A DNA stretch of 37,554 nt. It comes from Paracoccus acridae (GTDB lineage: Bacteria > Pseudomonadota > Alphaproteobacteria > Rhodobacterales > Rhodobacteraceae). The notes below the pieces were generated by a model. The model did no database searches. It saw only the letters and a list, made by a program, of their open reading frames with translations, and was not told the DNA's origin. The translations under genes were made by a program, and so were the position numbers. This document shows positions 7,750 through 17,140 of this stretch, in pieces; position 1 is the stretch's first letter; each line of letters opens with the position of its first letter. The stretch is taken from the NCBI RefSeq assembly GCF_014642735.1, contig NZ_BMIV01000014.1, forward strand, positions 30,295 to 67,848, read 5' to 3'.

Positions 7750-8670
7750 TCAGTAGGAACCGGACCTCTTTCTGCGGTGGCTGTCCGGAGAGTCGCACCG
7801 AGATGTATCTGTGTCGGAACGGTCCTGCAGCGTCGTGCCGTTCAGCAAGGCCATGGCCAGGGCGTCAGGTTTCTTGACGATGACGACCGGTGCTTGCCCC
7901 CGGCGGCACAAGTCCTCGGCCAGGTTCGGCCGGAACCGTGCCGCCCAGCCGTCCCGGCCTGCGGAGCCCGTGACAACAAGGGTATCGGTTGACACAAGGT
8001 TCTGCCGGCTGTCGGTCACCGGCCCCTGCAGGCAGTCCAGCCGGCGCCAGGACAGACCCGGCGAAAGTGTCGCCAGAGCGCGGGCCAGATCCGATTGGGC
8101 GATCCAGGCGGCCCGGCGCTTTCCCTCGATGATTTCCGGCTCGGGCGTCCTGAGGCGCCTGGATCGCAGAAGGCCTTCTTCCCGGAAATACCAGACATTG
8201 ATGATGTCCAGAGGCACATCCAGAGCCTGCGAGAGCGTGAACGATACGCGCAGCACCTCAGCCGCAAGATGGGGGTCGATGCGGTCCGCGCCATCGGGAT
8301 CGATCAGGGCGGTGACGGCCGAAGGGGGATCCATAGGGCCATTCATGATCCAGACCGGGGCGAGCAATTTCCGGGAAAGGTCGCGAATGAAGTTCCGCCA
8401 CGCCAGATGGGCCTGGGATGAGGGCCGGGCAACAAGAACCAGATCGGCCGGTATCCCCACCAGGCTCTCGGGGGTGACCCCAAGGTGCGTTGACACGCCC
8501 ATCCCCATTGCCTCGATCCCTACCACGAGCTGCCGTTGGCTGTCCGACAACTGCGGGCTTCGCGAACACAGCCCGACCCGCAGCGGCTGGCGGCGTGACA
8601 GCCGGGCCATGACCTGAAGCAGGGCAGGCTCATCACACTTTTCGGGCAGAACCAGGGCGATGTCCTTCAT
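7750..8670 (-). CDS. Universal-stress-protein-like protein coupled to the Mrp operon
   Basis: 306 residues, soluble, with two alpha/beta halves. The C-terminal half resembles a UspA domain, ending in TLVVTGSAGRDGWAARF and APVVIVKKP, like the glycine-rich nucleotide-binding loop and last beta strand of Usp proteins. The N-terminal half (MKDIALVLPEKCDEPALLQV) resembles a degenerate repeat. A polar tail of about 45 residues follows. Its ATG at 8670 overlaps the mrpG stop by four bases, so the two are translationally coupled. Usp proteins are known to regulate some transporters by binding nucleotides; a role in modulating the antiporter is inferred. The family call is moderate. Confidence 0.6.
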   Translation of the reverse strand: MKDIALVLPEKCDEPALLQVMARLSRRQPLRVGLCSRSPQLSDSQRQLVVGIEAMGMGVSTHLGVTPESLVGIPADLVLVARPSSQAHLAWRNFIRDLSRKLLAPVWIMNGPMDPPSAVTALIDPDGADRIDPHLAAEVLRVSFTLSQALDVPLDIINVWYFREEGLLRSRRLRTPEPEIIEGKRRAAWIAQSDLARALATLSPGLSWRRLDCLQGPVTDSRQNLVSTDTLVVTGSAGRDGWAARFRPNLAEDLCRRGQAPVVIVKKPDALAMALLNGTTLQDRSDTDTSRCDSPDSHRRKRSGSY

Positions 8671-9002
8671 GGGCTGCGGTCCTTTGGACGAGGCTGCTGG
8701 GGTTGCTGCCGCGAGGCTGGCTTCTGCCCCGCCCGCCAGGCTGCAGCGCGGCCGAGAAGATGCGCGCCGATCGGCGCCGTCATCAGCAAGAACAGGATCG
8801 CGATCAGCGCCCGGCTGGCCGCGCTGACGCCGCCGATATCGACGGCCGCCGCCAGAAGAGCCAGCGAGCCTGCCAGGCTGCCAACCTTCGAGGAGGCGTG
8901 CATCCGGGTCAGTGCGTCGGGAAAGCGCAGGATCCCAATGGCCGCGACAAGGGCAAAGCCGCCGCCCAGAAGCGCAAGAATGCCGGTGAGGATCTCAGTC
9001 AT
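8667..9002 (-). CDS. mrpG: Mrp cation/proton antiporter subunit G
   Basis: 111 residues. Three transmembrane helices and the motif GILRFPDALTRMHASSKVGSLAG are typical of MrpG/MnhG/PhaG. It is a small membrane subunit of the multi-subunit antiporter. The ATG at 9002 lies inside the end of mrpF, leaving an eight-base overlap; longer upstream starts are not supported because they run through mrpF in another frame. The C-terminal tail (about 25 residues rich in Q, P and R) is cytoplasmic and variable. It overlaps the usp-like gene by ATGA. Confidence 0.92.
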   Translation of the reverse strand: MTEILTGILALLGGGFALVAAIGILRFPDALTRMHASSKVGSLAGSLALLAAAVDIGGVSAASRALIAILFLLMTAPIGAHLLGRAAAWRAGQKPASRQQPQQPRPKDRSP

Positions 9003-9291
9003 CACGGTCGTTCCTGCGGCCAAGCCGTTCGGCGTAGCGGGCCAGGGCCACCACCGACAGGAAGCTGACAAGGGCAAGCGCGACCGCGATGTCCAGAAAG
9101 GCCTCGGCATCGGTGCGCACGGCATAAAGGCCGCACACGACGATGACGGCGGTAGTCATCATATCCAGGGCCACGACCCTGTCGGCCAGGCTGGGTCCGC
9201 GGGCCAGCCGGATAAAGCCGATAAAGATCGCCAGTCCGACCATGATCAGGGCCAGGGTGACGCTTGTCTGCATGAAGGCGGTGGGTGTCAT
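8995..9291 (-). CDS. mrpF: Mrp cation/proton antiporter subunit F
   Basis: 98 residues with three hydrophobic helices. FIRLARGPSLADRVVALDMM matches the conserved core of MrpF, including the aspartates D37 and D43. It is a membrane subunit thought to contribute to ion transfer in the Mrp complex. The start at 9291 is chosen from family length and the four-base overlap with mrpE; the longer open frame upstream is only out-of-frame mrpE/mrpD sequence. Confidence 0.93.
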   Translation of the reverse strand: MTPTAFMQTSVTLALIMVGLAIFIGFIRLARGPSLADRVVALDMMTTAVIVVCGLYAVRTDAEAFLDIAVALALVSFLSVVALARYAERLGRRNDRDD

Positions 9292-9773
9292 GGGCGGAAG
9301 ACCTTTCCGATGCGACGCTCCATCCCCGACTTCAGATCGGCGACCGGGGCGGCTTCGTCGGTGGCATAGATCGAATGGACAAGAAGGAAGCTGCGGTCCG
9401 GCGCCACATCCAGCGTCAGCGTGCCCGGCGTCAGGGTGATGAGATTGGCCAGCAGGAAGATCTCGGCATCCGAATGGGCGTCCAAGGGCATTTTGACGAT
9501 GGCCGGGTGCAGGTTCGGGCGCGGCGCGATGCAATCGCGGGCCACCATGATCGAGGACTTGATCAGCTCCTTGAGGAAATAGACAATCAGGACCAAGGTC
9601 TGCGGCAGGGCCCGGAAATAGCGCCGCTCCTCCCCTTGGGCGATCAGGTCGCGGGCGAACCACAGGGCACCGAAGCCGATAACGAATCCTGTCAGCAGAT
9701 TTGCCAGCGAGAACCCGTTCCACAGCGCCGCCCAGGCGACGGCCAGAAGGACATTGATGGCCAGAAGCTTCAT
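9288..9773 (-). CDS. mrpE: Mrp cation/proton antiporter subunit E
   Basis: 161 residues. Two N-terminal hydrophobic segments are followed by YFLKELIKSSIMVARDCIAP and ANLITLTPGTLTLDVAPD, the conserved MrpE core. The product is a peripheral-to-membrane subunit needed for assembly or function of the complex. It starts four bases inside the mrpD end and overlaps mrpF by four, consistent with tight coupling. Confidence 0.94.
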   Translation of the reverse strand: MKLLAINVLLAVAWAALWNGFSLANLLTGFVIGFGALWFARDLIAQGEERRYFRALPQTLVLIVYFLKELIKSSIMVARDCIAPRPNLHPAIVKMPLDAHSDAEIFLLANLITLTPGTLTLDVAPDRSFLLVHSIYATDEAAPVADLKSGMERRIGKVFRP

Positions 9774-11272
9774 CGGCGTGCCTCCCCCAGAACGGCCGCG
9801 ACATAGGCGGCGGGATCAAGAAGCTGTTCAGCCCCCTTTGTCGCGAACTCCAGGAAGGCCGAGGGGAAGGCGCCGATCACGACGGTCATGACCGCCAGGG
9901 CGATGATCGGCACCATCATCTGCCACCGCGCGGACCGGGGCAGATCGGCCAGGGCGGGCTGGCGCCCTTCGGGATGGGCCTTCCAGAAGGCCTCGGCCCA
10001 GATCTTGGTCATCGAGAAGATGGTCAGCAGCCCGACCAGCAGCGCGACCCCCGCCACCAGCCATTCGCCCAGGTCCAGCGAGGCCCGGACGATGACGAAC
10101 TTGGCCCAGAAGCCCGAGAGCGGCGGAAAACCGGCCAGCGAGAAGGCAGGGATGATGAACAGCGCGGCCAGCAGCGGCGCGGTCCTGTAAAGGCCGCCGA
10201 TGGCGTAAAGGTCGGACGAGCCCGTCAGGCGCTGCGACACGCCGGCGATCAGGAACAGGTTGGTCTTCACGATGATGTGGTGCAGCAGATAGAAGACTGC
10301 ACCCATCACGGCCAGGGGCGTCATCAGGGCCAGGCCCAGCACCATGTAGCCGATCTGGCTGATGATGTGGAAGGACAGGATCTTGCGGAAGTCGCTCTGC
10401 GCGGCTGCCCCCAGCACGCCCGTCAGCATCGTCAGCAGCGACACCCAGAGCAGGATTTCGTGCGTGTAGCCGACGTCGCCCACGAAGATCAGCGTGAAGA
10501 CGCGCAGGAGGGCATAGACGCCGACCTTGGTCAAAAGCCCGGCGAAAACCGCCGAGACCGCGTAATGGGGCGTGTGATAGGATGCAGGCAGCCAGAAGAA
10601 CAAGGGAAAGACCGCGGCCTTCATCCCGAAGGCCACCATCAGCATCATCGCGATCAGCGTCATCAGCCCCTGGTCGGGCGAGGCCGCGACGGCACCGCGC
10701 AGGTCCGCCATGTTCAGCGTGCCGGTCGCGCCATAAAGCAGGCCCGCGCCCGCCAGGAACAGCACCGTCGCGATCAGGTTTAACGTGACGTATTTGACGG
10801 CCCCGTCGATTGCGTACTTCCTGCCTCCGATCACCAACAGCCCGAAGGACGAGATCAGCAGAACCTCGAACCAGACATAAAGGTTGAACAGATCGCCGGT
10901 CAGGAAGGCGCCGGTGACGCCGCCCAGCAGCGACTGGAACAGGGCATGGTATCCGAACCGGGCGGATGTGGGGCCAATCTCGGCCAGGGACCAGACGGCA
11001 ACCGACAGGCCGATGATGGCGGTGATCAGCACCATCGCCGCCGACAGGTGATCGGCCACCAGTGTGATGCCAAAGGGAGCCTGCCAGCCGCCGATCTGGC
11101 CGGCGATGACACCCTGGTCCAGAACCTCCGCGATCAGCACCACGGCAACGACAAGCGAGGCTGCGGAGCCGCCGACCGAAGCCAAGTCACCCATCCGCGA
11201 CCGGCGCAGAAGAAAGGCCAAGACCGCCGTAACGAACGGGATCATGATGGGCAGCGCAAGAACCCAGCTCAT
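9770..11272 (-). CDS. mrpD: Mrp cation/proton antiporter subunit D
   Basis: 500 residues, about 14 transmembrane helices, of the NADH-quinone oxidoreductase NuoL/M/N-like antiporter fold. Conserved membrane charges are visible: E136 (LYVWFEVLLISSF), K218 (VAFGMKAAVFPLFFWLP) and K249 (LLTKVGVYALL). These correspond to the proton-path residues of the family. With MrpA it forms the ion-translocating core exchanging Na+ or K+ for protons. The ATG at 11272 overlaps the mrpC stop. Confidence 0.95.
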   Translation of the reverse strand: MSWVLALPIMIPFVTAVLAFLLRRSRMGDLASVGGSAASLVVAVVLIAEVLDQGVIAGQIGGWQAPFGITLVADHLSAAMVLITAIIGLSVAVWSLAEIGPTSARFGYHALFQSLLGGVTGAFLTGDLFNLYVWFEVLLISSFGLLVIGGRKYAIDGAVKYVTLNLIATVLFLAGAGLLYGATGTLNMADLRGAVAASPDQGLMTLIAMMLMVAFGMKAAVFPLFFWLPASYHTPHYAVSAVFAGLLTKVGVYALLRVFTLIFVGDVGYTHEILLWVSLLTMLTGVLGAAAQSDFRKILSFHIISQIGYMVLGLALMTPLAVMGAVFYLLHHIIVKTNLFLIAGVSQRLTGSSDLYAIGGLYRTAPLLAALFIIPAFSLAGFPPLSGFWAKFVIVRASLDLGEWLVAGVALLVGLLTIFSMTKIWAEAFWKAHPEGRQPALADLPRSARWQMMVPIIALAVMTVVIGAFPSAFLEFATKGAEQLLDPAAYVAAVLGEARR

Positions 11273-11631
11273 TCCCGCTCCTCCGCCGGTTCGGCGATGC
11301 GCATTCGATCAACTTCGAGATGGCCAAAGGTTCGATAGGCTTGGATGGTCAGGGCCAGGGCGAAGGCAAACAGGCCGAAGCCGATGACGATAGCTGTCAG
11401 AAGCAGCGCCTGCGGCAGGGCATTGGCCATGGTGTCTGCGGGCAGTTCGCCCTTGACCCCCAGCAGAGGCGGCGCGCCGGGCGTCAGGCGGCCGGCGGCA
11501 AGGATCGCCAGGTTGACGCCGTTCGACAAGAGCAGCAGCCCGAACAGGAAGCGCATCAGGTTGCCCGACAGCATCAGCCAGATGGACGTCGCGACCAGGA
11601 AACCCGACAGGCAGGCGACAAGGGTTTCCAT
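11269..11631 (-). CDS. mrpC: Mrp cation/proton antiporter subunit C (NuoK-like)
   Basis: 120 residues with three hydrophobic helices and FGLLLLSNGVNLAILAAGRL plus DTMANALPQALLLTAIVIGF, the conserved MrpC/NuoK signature. It is a membrane subunit of the antiporter. It starts at the last base of mrpB and overlaps mrpD by four bases. Confidence 0.95.
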   Translation of the reverse strand: METLVACLSGFLVATSIWLMLSGNLMRFLFGLLLLSNGVNLAILAAGRLTPGAPPLLGVKGELPADTMANALPQALLLTAIVIGFGLFAFALALTIQAYRTFGHLEVDRMRIAEPAEERE

Positions 11632-12032
11632 CAGAGCGTCTCCTCAAGCGCGAAGACCAGCGTCAGGATCGCCCCGAAGACGGCCAGATAGACGCCGATG
11701 TCGAAAACCAGGACGGTGGACAGGGCAAGATCCGCCAGGATCAGCCAAAGCCCGGTGAAGGGGTCCAGGCTGGCCAGGGCCGAGGCCAATCCTGCGATGA
11801 TGGCAAGCGCCATGCCCCAGACGCCGATGGCGCGGGGATCGACCCGCACCGCCCTGCGCGCAGCATCGACGCCTGCCGCAAAGCTGTAGAGGACAAAGCC
11901 CGCCGCGCCGATCAGCCCACCGATGAAACCGCCGCCGGGGCTGTTATGGCCGCGCAGCAGCACGAACAGAGAGAAGAGCAGGAACAGGGCCGTCAGGAAC
12001 CGCGCGCCGACCGAAAGGATCAGCGAGTTCAT
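11631..12032 (-). CDS. mrpB: Mrp cation/proton antiporter subunit B
   Basis: 133 residues with four hydrophobic segments. [20 protein letters not shown] is the invariant MrpB motif. MrpB is encoded separately from MrpA rather than fused to it as in the PhaAB of rhizobia, so the operon is of the seven-gene type. It overlaps mrpA by four bases at the start and mrpC by one at the end. Confidence 0.95.
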   Translation of the reverse strand: MNSLILSVGARFLTALFLLFSLFVLLRGHNSPGGGFIGGLIGAAGFVLYSFAAGVDAARRAVRVDPRAIGVWGMALAIIAGLASALASLDPFTGLWLILADLALSTVLVFDIGVYLAVFGAILTLVFALEETL

Positions 12033-14272
12033 GCCCCTGCCCTCCCCTTCCGCTTGAGGACCGCATAAGCGCCGAAGGAGGCCAGCAGCACCACGATCAG
12101 TTCGCCAAAGGTATCGAAGGCGCGGAAGTCGACCAGAACCACGTTCACAATGTTGAGGCCGTGAGCCAGGACATAGGAGTTCTCCTCGAAGTATTGGGTG
12201 ATAGTCCGGTCAAGCGGCGAGGCCGTGACCGACAGCACCATTACCGTCACGCAAAGACCCACGGCCAAGGCCACCGCCCCATGAGCCAGCTGCCTTTGGC
12301 GGCTGCGGCGTTCGACCAGGCCCGGCAGGCGCAAGGCCGCGATGGCGAACATGACCGCCGACAGGGTCTCGACCATCAGCTGGGTCGTGGCGACATCCGG
12401 AGCGCCGGCGAAGATGAAGATCACCGCGACCCCGATCCCAACTGTGCCGATGCCGGCAATGGCCGCGATCCGCGAATGGGTGTTCAGCGCAACAACCGCC
12501 CCGGCTGCGGTAAAGCCCACCGTCAACCACAGGAAGGCCGAACGCGGAAGCTCGGGCATGATGACAGGCCTGCCGTGGAGGATGGTCGCGCCAAGCGCCA
12601 GGGCCGTGACGGCAAAGACCGCCAGCATATAGCCCGTCAGCCTGCCGGTCTGCAGCACCCTGGTCTGCCAGGCCGCAAGGTCGCGCAAGGCGTCCAGCAG
12701 CTGGTCCCAGCCGTTGTCGAGCGACGGCAGACGGCGCAGCACCGGATCGACCAGGGTCGCGAACCGGTCACGCATCACATAAAGCATCACCCCAAGGGTG
12801 AAGGTCAGGATGCTGAGCACGAAGGCCGCGTTGAACCCGGCCCAGAGATGCAGACCAGCCGCGCGATCCTGCAGCAGGCTTCCGGTCAGCGTGCTGCCGA
12901 TAGCCGCACCCAGCAAAGGCTGTGCAAGCACCCCGGCCACCAGGCCGCAAGCCGCCAGGATGATCGGCCCCGCCAGCATCTGCCAGGGCGCCTCATGAGC
13001 AGGATACGGCGTTCGCACCGGCGCTCCCAAGAAGGGGCGCAGCGCGACAACTCCCGCAACCGCGAAAACCAGGGCATTCGCCGCAACCGCTGCGGCGAGG
13101 ACCAAGGGAGCGCCTGTCATCGTCGCACCACCCGCATAGATCAGTTCCTTGCCGATCCATCCGATCATCGGCGGCAACCCCGCCATCGAGGCACAAGCCA
13201 GAAAGGCCGCCACAGCCGTCACCGGCATCGCCCGGCCCAGGCCACGCAACTGCGCGACCTCTCGCGTGCCGGTGCCGTGGTCGATCGCGCCCACGACCAT
13301 GAAGAGGCTGGCCTTGTAGAGTGAATGAACAATCAGAAAGGTCACTGCCGCCGTCAGTGCATAGGGATGCGAACCGGCCAGAAGCATCGTGATCATGCCC
13401 AGGGCCATCAGCGTGGTATAGGCAAGCGCCTGCTTCAGATCGCCTTGCCGCATCGCCAGAACCGAAGCGAGAACGGCCGTGACTGCCCCCGCAGCTGTCA
13501 GCGTCACGGTCCAGGACGGGGTGCCGCCCAGGGTCGGGTGCAGCCGCGCCAGCAGATAGACCCCGGCCTTCACCATCGTCGCGGAATGCAGGAAGGCCGA
13601 TACCGGTGTCGGCGCGGCCATCGCATTGGGCAACCAGGCATGAAAGGGAAACTGCGCCGACTTGGTGAAGGCGCCCAGCAGGACCAGCACCAGGATCGGT
13701 CCGTAAAGAGGATGCTCCTGAAGCCCCTGCCCTGCCAAGATATGCGCCAGATCGTATCCGCCTGCCGCTGTACCCATCAGGATGAAACCTGCCAGCAGCG
13801 CCAGCCCGCCACCGGCCGTGATCAGCATCGCCTGCAAGGCATTGCGCCGGGCGCGGGGATTGTCGTGGTCAAAGCCGATCAGCAGATATGAGGTGATGCT
13901 GGTCAGTTCCCAGAACAGAAACAGGGTGATCAGGTCGCGCGCCATCACAAGTCCCAGCATCGAGATCATGAAGGCGAACAGGAACAGCACAAAGCGGCCG
14001 AAACGGGGGTGATCGCCCATATACCCAGTGGCATAGAGAAAGATCAGCGACCCGATCCCGCTGATCAGAAGGCCGAAGATCAGCGACAGCCCGTCCACCA
14101 TGAAGGCAAGCAAGATGTTCAGCGACGGCGCCCAGGGCCAGTCTGCCAGAACAGGCTGACCCCCGACAACGCCGGGGGCCATCGCCGCAAAGGCGACGAA
14201 GATCAGCGCGGCCAATCCAGATGCCGCATAGCCGTATAGCCGCCCCGCGCCAGTGGTCGCGTGCTGAGTCAT
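12029..14272 (-). CDS. mrpA: Mrp cation/proton antiporter subunit A
   Basis: 747 residues, the largest Mrp subunit. The first 480 residues form the NuoL-like antiporter domain with E122 ([11 protein letters not shown]), K204 ([16 protein letters not shown]) and K235 ([12 protein letters not shown]). The C-terminal part holds the DUF4040-type helices and an MrpE/B-like module ([20 protein letters not shown]). First gene of the operon, with AGGA seven bases before ATG 14272. A divergent LysR regulator lies 110 bases away. Mrp systems support sodium, alkali and sometimes potassium or bile-salt tolerance; which cation is carried here cannot be told from sequence. Confidence 0.95.
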   Translation of the reverse strand: MTQHATTGAGRLYGYAASGLAALIFVAFAAMAPGVVGGQPVLADWPWAPSLNILLAFMVDGLSLIFGLLISGIGSLIFLYATGYMGDHPRFGRFVLFLFAFMISMLGLVMARDLITLFLFWELTSITSYLLIGFDHDNPRARRNALQAMLITAGGGLALLAGFILMGTAAGGYDLAHILAGQGLQEHPLYGPILVLVLLGAFTKSAQFPFHAWLPNAMAAPTPVSAFLHSATMVKAGVYLLARLHPTLGGTPSWTVTLTAAGAVTAVLASVLAMRQGDLKQALAYTTLMALGMITMLLAGSHPYALTAAVTFLIVHSLYKASLFMVVGAIDHGTGTREVAQLRGLGRAMPVTAVAAFLACASMAGLPPMIGWIGKELIYAGGATMTGAPLVLAAAVAANALVFAVAGVVALRPFLGAPVRTPYPAHEAPWQMLAGPIILAACGLVAGVLAQPLLGAAIGSTLTGSLLQDRAAGLHLWAGFNAAFVLSILTFTLGVMLYVMRDRFATLVDPVLRRLPSLDNGWDQLLDALRDLAAWQTRVLQTGRLTGYMLAVFAVTALALGATILHGRPVIMPELPRSAFLWLTVGFTAAGAVVALNTHSRIAAIAGIGTVGIGVAVIFIFAGAPDVATTQLMVETLSAVMFAIAALRLPGLVERRSRQRQLAHGAVALAVGLCVTVMVLSVTASPLDRTITQYFEENSYVLAHGLNIVNVVLVDFRAFDTFGELIVVLLASFGAYAVLKRKGRAGA

Positions 14273-14382
14273 GGAAAGTCCTGAGGCTGTTTAATTGCCC
14301 CGAATTTTAATCACAGACCCTCCATGATATGGAAATTGATAATGAAGTGACGTTACATAGCCGCACTCTATAAGGAGTCGAA
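14273..14382. promoter_or_regulatory. Divergent control region between mrpA and the LysR gene
   Basis: The 110 bases between the two starts are AT-richer than their surroundings. They contain a palindrome, TCCAT-GAT-ATGGA (14321-14333), and AAGGAG just before the LysR ATG. LysR regulators usually bind such divergent regions and regulate both their own gene and the neighbour. The palindrome is a candidate site only; no promoter boxes were assigned. Confidence 0.45.
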
Positions 14383-15306
14383 ATGCCAACCTTGCAGCAG
14401 CTTCGATACCTGCTGGCGGTGGCTGACACGCTGAACTTCAGCCGTGCTGCCGAGCAGTGCCACGTCACGCAACCCACCCTCAGCATCCAGCTGAAAGAAT
14501 TGGAAGCGCGGCTGGGGACCCGGCTGGTGGAACGCACGCGGGCCCGTGTCCTTCTCACCCCAGTAGGGGCCGAGATCGCCCGCCGAGCCCGTACCATCGC
14601 GGCCGAGATCGACGACATCCGCGACATTGCCCGGCGCGAAGACCCCCGCGCGATGCAGAGCCTGCTGCGCATGGGCGTGGTCCACACCGTGGGAGCCTAT
14701 GTCCTGTCCATAGCGATGCCGACGCTGCGCCAGACCTTCCCCCAAACCCGCATCCATGTGCGCGAGGAAAAGCCGGAACAGCTGCAGGACCACCTGGCTG
14801 ACGGCCAGTATGACGTGATCCTTCTGCCCGAGGTTCCGGTGCGCGATGACTTTGCCTCTTTCGTGCTGGTGACCGAGCCTTTGCACCTTGTGGTTCCGCA
14901 GGATCATCCGCTGGCCTGCCGCAAGTCGGTCAGGCCGCAGGATCTGGCGGGCGAGACCATCCTGACGATGGAACGGCGCGAGGGACCGAGCGATGACATC
15001 GCACGCCTTTGCCGCGAGGTTGGCGCGATCGAGGCGAGCGATTACGTCGGCACAACGCTCGACACGCTGCGTCAGATGGTCGCCGCCGGCATGGGCATCG
15101 CCCTGCTGCCGGCCCTTTACGTCCGCTCCGAGGTCATGCGCGAGGAACTGGTGGTGGCCGTCCCCCTGAGCGATCCCGCGCTAACGCGGAACATCTGCAT
15201 GGCCTGGCGCAAGTCGGCGCAGCGAGGAGAAACCTATGTCGATTTTGCCGAAGCGATCAGTGGCTGCCTGAAGCCTTGGAATGTGCGTCCGGGATCAGGC
15301 TTGTAA
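14383..15306 (+). CDS. LysR-family regulator, OxyR-like but without the peroxidatic cysteine
   Basis: 307 residues. Winged helix-turn-helix at residues 1-60 (LQQLRYLLAVADTLNFSRAA, HVTQPTLSIQLKELEARLG), then a periplasmic-binding-fold effector domain. The closest match is OxyR (VRPQDLAGETILTMERREG; TTLDTLRQMVAAGMGIALLP). Aligning with E. coli OxyR as remembered, C210 falls on C208 while C199 becomes G201, so the classic disulphide switch cannot form. It is divergent from the Mrp operon and is a likely regulator of it. The signal could be another oxidant, pH, salt or a ligand. Starts at ATG with AAGGAG upstream. Confidence 0.85.
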   Translation: MPTLQQLRYLLAVADTLNFSRAAEQCHVTQPTLSIQLKELEARLGTRLVERTRARVLLTPVGAEIARRARTIAAEIDDIRDIARREDPRAMQSLLRMGVVHTVGAYVLSIAMPTLRQTFPQTRIHVREEKPEQLQDHLADGQYDVILLPEVPVRDDFASFVLVTEPLHLVVPQDHPLACRKSVRPQDLAGETILTMERREGPSDDIARLCREVGAIEASDYVGTTLDTLRQMVAAGMGIALLPALYVRSEVMREELVVAVPLSDPALTRNICMAWRKSAQRGETYVDFAEAISGCLKPWNVRPGSGL

Positions 15307-15386
15307 AGCGGGACGCGCCTCGCAGGCTCGCTTACAGGCATGAGTGCTTCTCCGACATTCCCACCTTCGTGGCTGGGCCGGCATTC

Positions 15387-17048
15387 CTATCGTGGCTCTG
15401 CCGTCAGTCCCTTGAGAAGGGCAAAGCACGCCCCTACCAAGACAATCGCAAAGGGAAACCCGGTCGATACCGCCATGGCCTGCAGCGCGGCCAGCCCTCC
15501 GCCAAGCAGAAGGGCAATGGCAATCAGGCCCTCAAAGGTAGCCCAGAAGACGCGCTGCGGAGTGGGTGCGTTGATCTTTCCCCCCGCGCTGATCGTGTCG
15601 ATCACCAAGGAGCCCGAGTCGGATGAAGTGACGAAGAACACGATAACCAGCACGATCCCCAAGAGCGACGTGATCCCCGTCAGCGGCAGGTGGGACAGCA
15701 TCTCGAACAGTTGCAGTTCAAGCGCCGCATCCTGCACCGAGGTCAGGCCCTGGTTCACCACCTGGCTGATTGCGGTGCCGCCAAGCGCGGTCATCCACAG
15801 GGTTGATACGATGGACGGAATCAGCAGGACCGCGATCACGAACTCCCGTACAGTGCGGCCGCGGCTGACACGGGCGATGAACATGCCGACGAAGGGCGAC
15901 CAACTGATCCACCAGGCCCAGTAGAAGGCGGTCCAGCCTTGGCGAAAGTTGTCGTCGTCGCGCCCGACGGGATTGGACAAGGCGGGCAGGTATTCGACAT
16001 AGGCCAAAAGGTTCTTGAAGAAGCCCGTGGCGATCTGCGTCGTCGGGCCGGTGGCGATGACAAAGACCAGCAGCAGGAAGGCAAGGCCCATGTTGATCTC
16101 GGACAACCGCTTCACGCCCTTATCCATCCCGGCCACGACCGAGGCTGTCGCGATCGCGGTGATGATGATGATCAAGAAGATCATCGCCCCCGTGGTCGCC
16201 GGCAGCCCAAACAGGAAGTTCAGACCCGCGCTTGCCTGCTGGGCCCCGATGCCCAGCGAGGTGGAAAGCCCGAAGATGGTGGCGAAGACCGCAAGGATGT
16301 CGATCAGGTGTCCGGGCCATCCCCAGACACGCTCACCGAAGATCGGATAGAAGATCGACCGCAGGGTCATTGGAAGACCCTTGTTGAAGGAAAACAAAGC
16401 CAGCGACAGGGCCACCACGGCGTAGATGGCCCATGGATGAAGCGCCCAGTGGAAGATGGTGGCGGCCATGGCAAGCCGCCTGGCTCCTTCGGCATCTCCC
16501 GGCACGCCCTGCAGCGGGGCCCAGTCGGTCCGCGTCCCGTCCGACCCGACCTCCGGGCCTTGGAAGGCGGCGGTGAAGTTGCCCAAGGGCTCGGACACGC
16601 CATAGAACATCAGCCCGATGCCCATGCCCGCCGCGAACAGCATCGAGAACCACGAGGCATAGCTGTAGTCCGGCGTCGCATCCGGCCCGCCCAGCCTGAT
16701 CCGGCCAAGCGGCAGCACGATCAGCGCGAAGCACAGCAGGACGAAGATGTTGGCGACGACGATGAAGAACCAGTCCAGGCTGGAGGTGAGGAAGTCCCTC
16801 AGCCCCGAAAAAAGCGGGTCGAGCGTGTTCTGGAACATCAGCGTCAGCAAGGTGAAGGCGACCACGCCAATCGCCGAGACGCTGAACACGACGTTGTGGA
16901 TGTCTAGTTCGAAGACGAACCGGCGGCGATAGTTGATGTTGTCCTGGCCGATCTCGTAATCGGTAGCGATGACCTGGGTTGCGCCCTCGGGAGCTGGGAT
17001 CGCATCAGGCGCCGCGGGATCAAGGGGAACATCGGGCTTCTGGGTCAA
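15387..17048 (-). CDS. BCCT-family betaine/carnitine/choline-type transporter
   Basis: 553 residues, 12 predicted transmembrane helices. The BCCT signature is clear: FYWAWWISWSPFVGMFIARV with SRGRTVREF directly after it, and FAAGMGIGLMFYGVSEPLGN. These sodium- or proton-coupled carriers import quaternary amines such as betaine, choline or carnitine for osmotic protection or as nutrients. The frame starts at TTG 17048; AAGGA lies seven bases upstream and the next in-frame ATG is about 65 codons inside, so TTG is accepted. It converges with the LysR gene, and follows a small membrane-protein gene on the same strand. The short C-terminal tail argues against a large osmosensory domain. Substrate not assigned. 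Confidence 0.92.
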   Translation of the reverse strand: MTQKPDVPLDPAAPDAIPAPEGATQVIATDYEIGQDNINYRRRFVFELDIHNVVFSVSAIGVVAFTLLTLMFQNTLDPLFSGLRDFLTSSLDWFFIVVANIFVLLCFALIVLPLGRIRLGGPDATPDYSYASWFSMLFAAGMGIGLMFYGVSEPLGNFTAAFQGPEVGSDGTRTDWAPLQGVPGDAEGARRLAMAATIFHWALHPWAIYAVVALSLALFSFNKGLPMTLRSIFYPIFGERVWGWPGHLIDILAVFATIFGLSTSLGIGAQQASAGLNFLFGLPATTGAMIFLIIIITAIATASVVAGMDKGVKRLSEINMGLAFLLLVFVIATGPTTQIATGFFKNLLAYVEYLPALSNPVGRDDDNFRQGWTAFYWAWWISWSPFVGMFIARVSRGRTVREFVIAVLLIPSIVSTLWMTALGGTAISQVVNQGLTSVQDAALELQLFEMLSHLPLTGITSLLGIVLVIVFFVTSSDSGSLVIDTISAGGKINAPTPQRVFWATFEGLIAIALLLGGGLAALQAMAVSTGFPFAIVLVGACFALLKGLTAEPR

Positions 17049-17140
17049 GATTCTGTCCTTCTACCATGACCCGACTTGCCCGCAGTCACGCAACAGGGAG
17101 AAAGCCGGCGTTTTCGGGTTTCCATAAGGATGCCGCTTCA

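Noticed and set aside
12161..13324. 387-codon plus-strand frame opposite mrpA
   Set aside because: Low-complexity shadow of membrane helices; mrpA is certain.
14383..15306. Calling the LysR gene oxyR
   Set aside because: The peroxidatic cysteine is absent, so the name would imply a function the sequence does not support.
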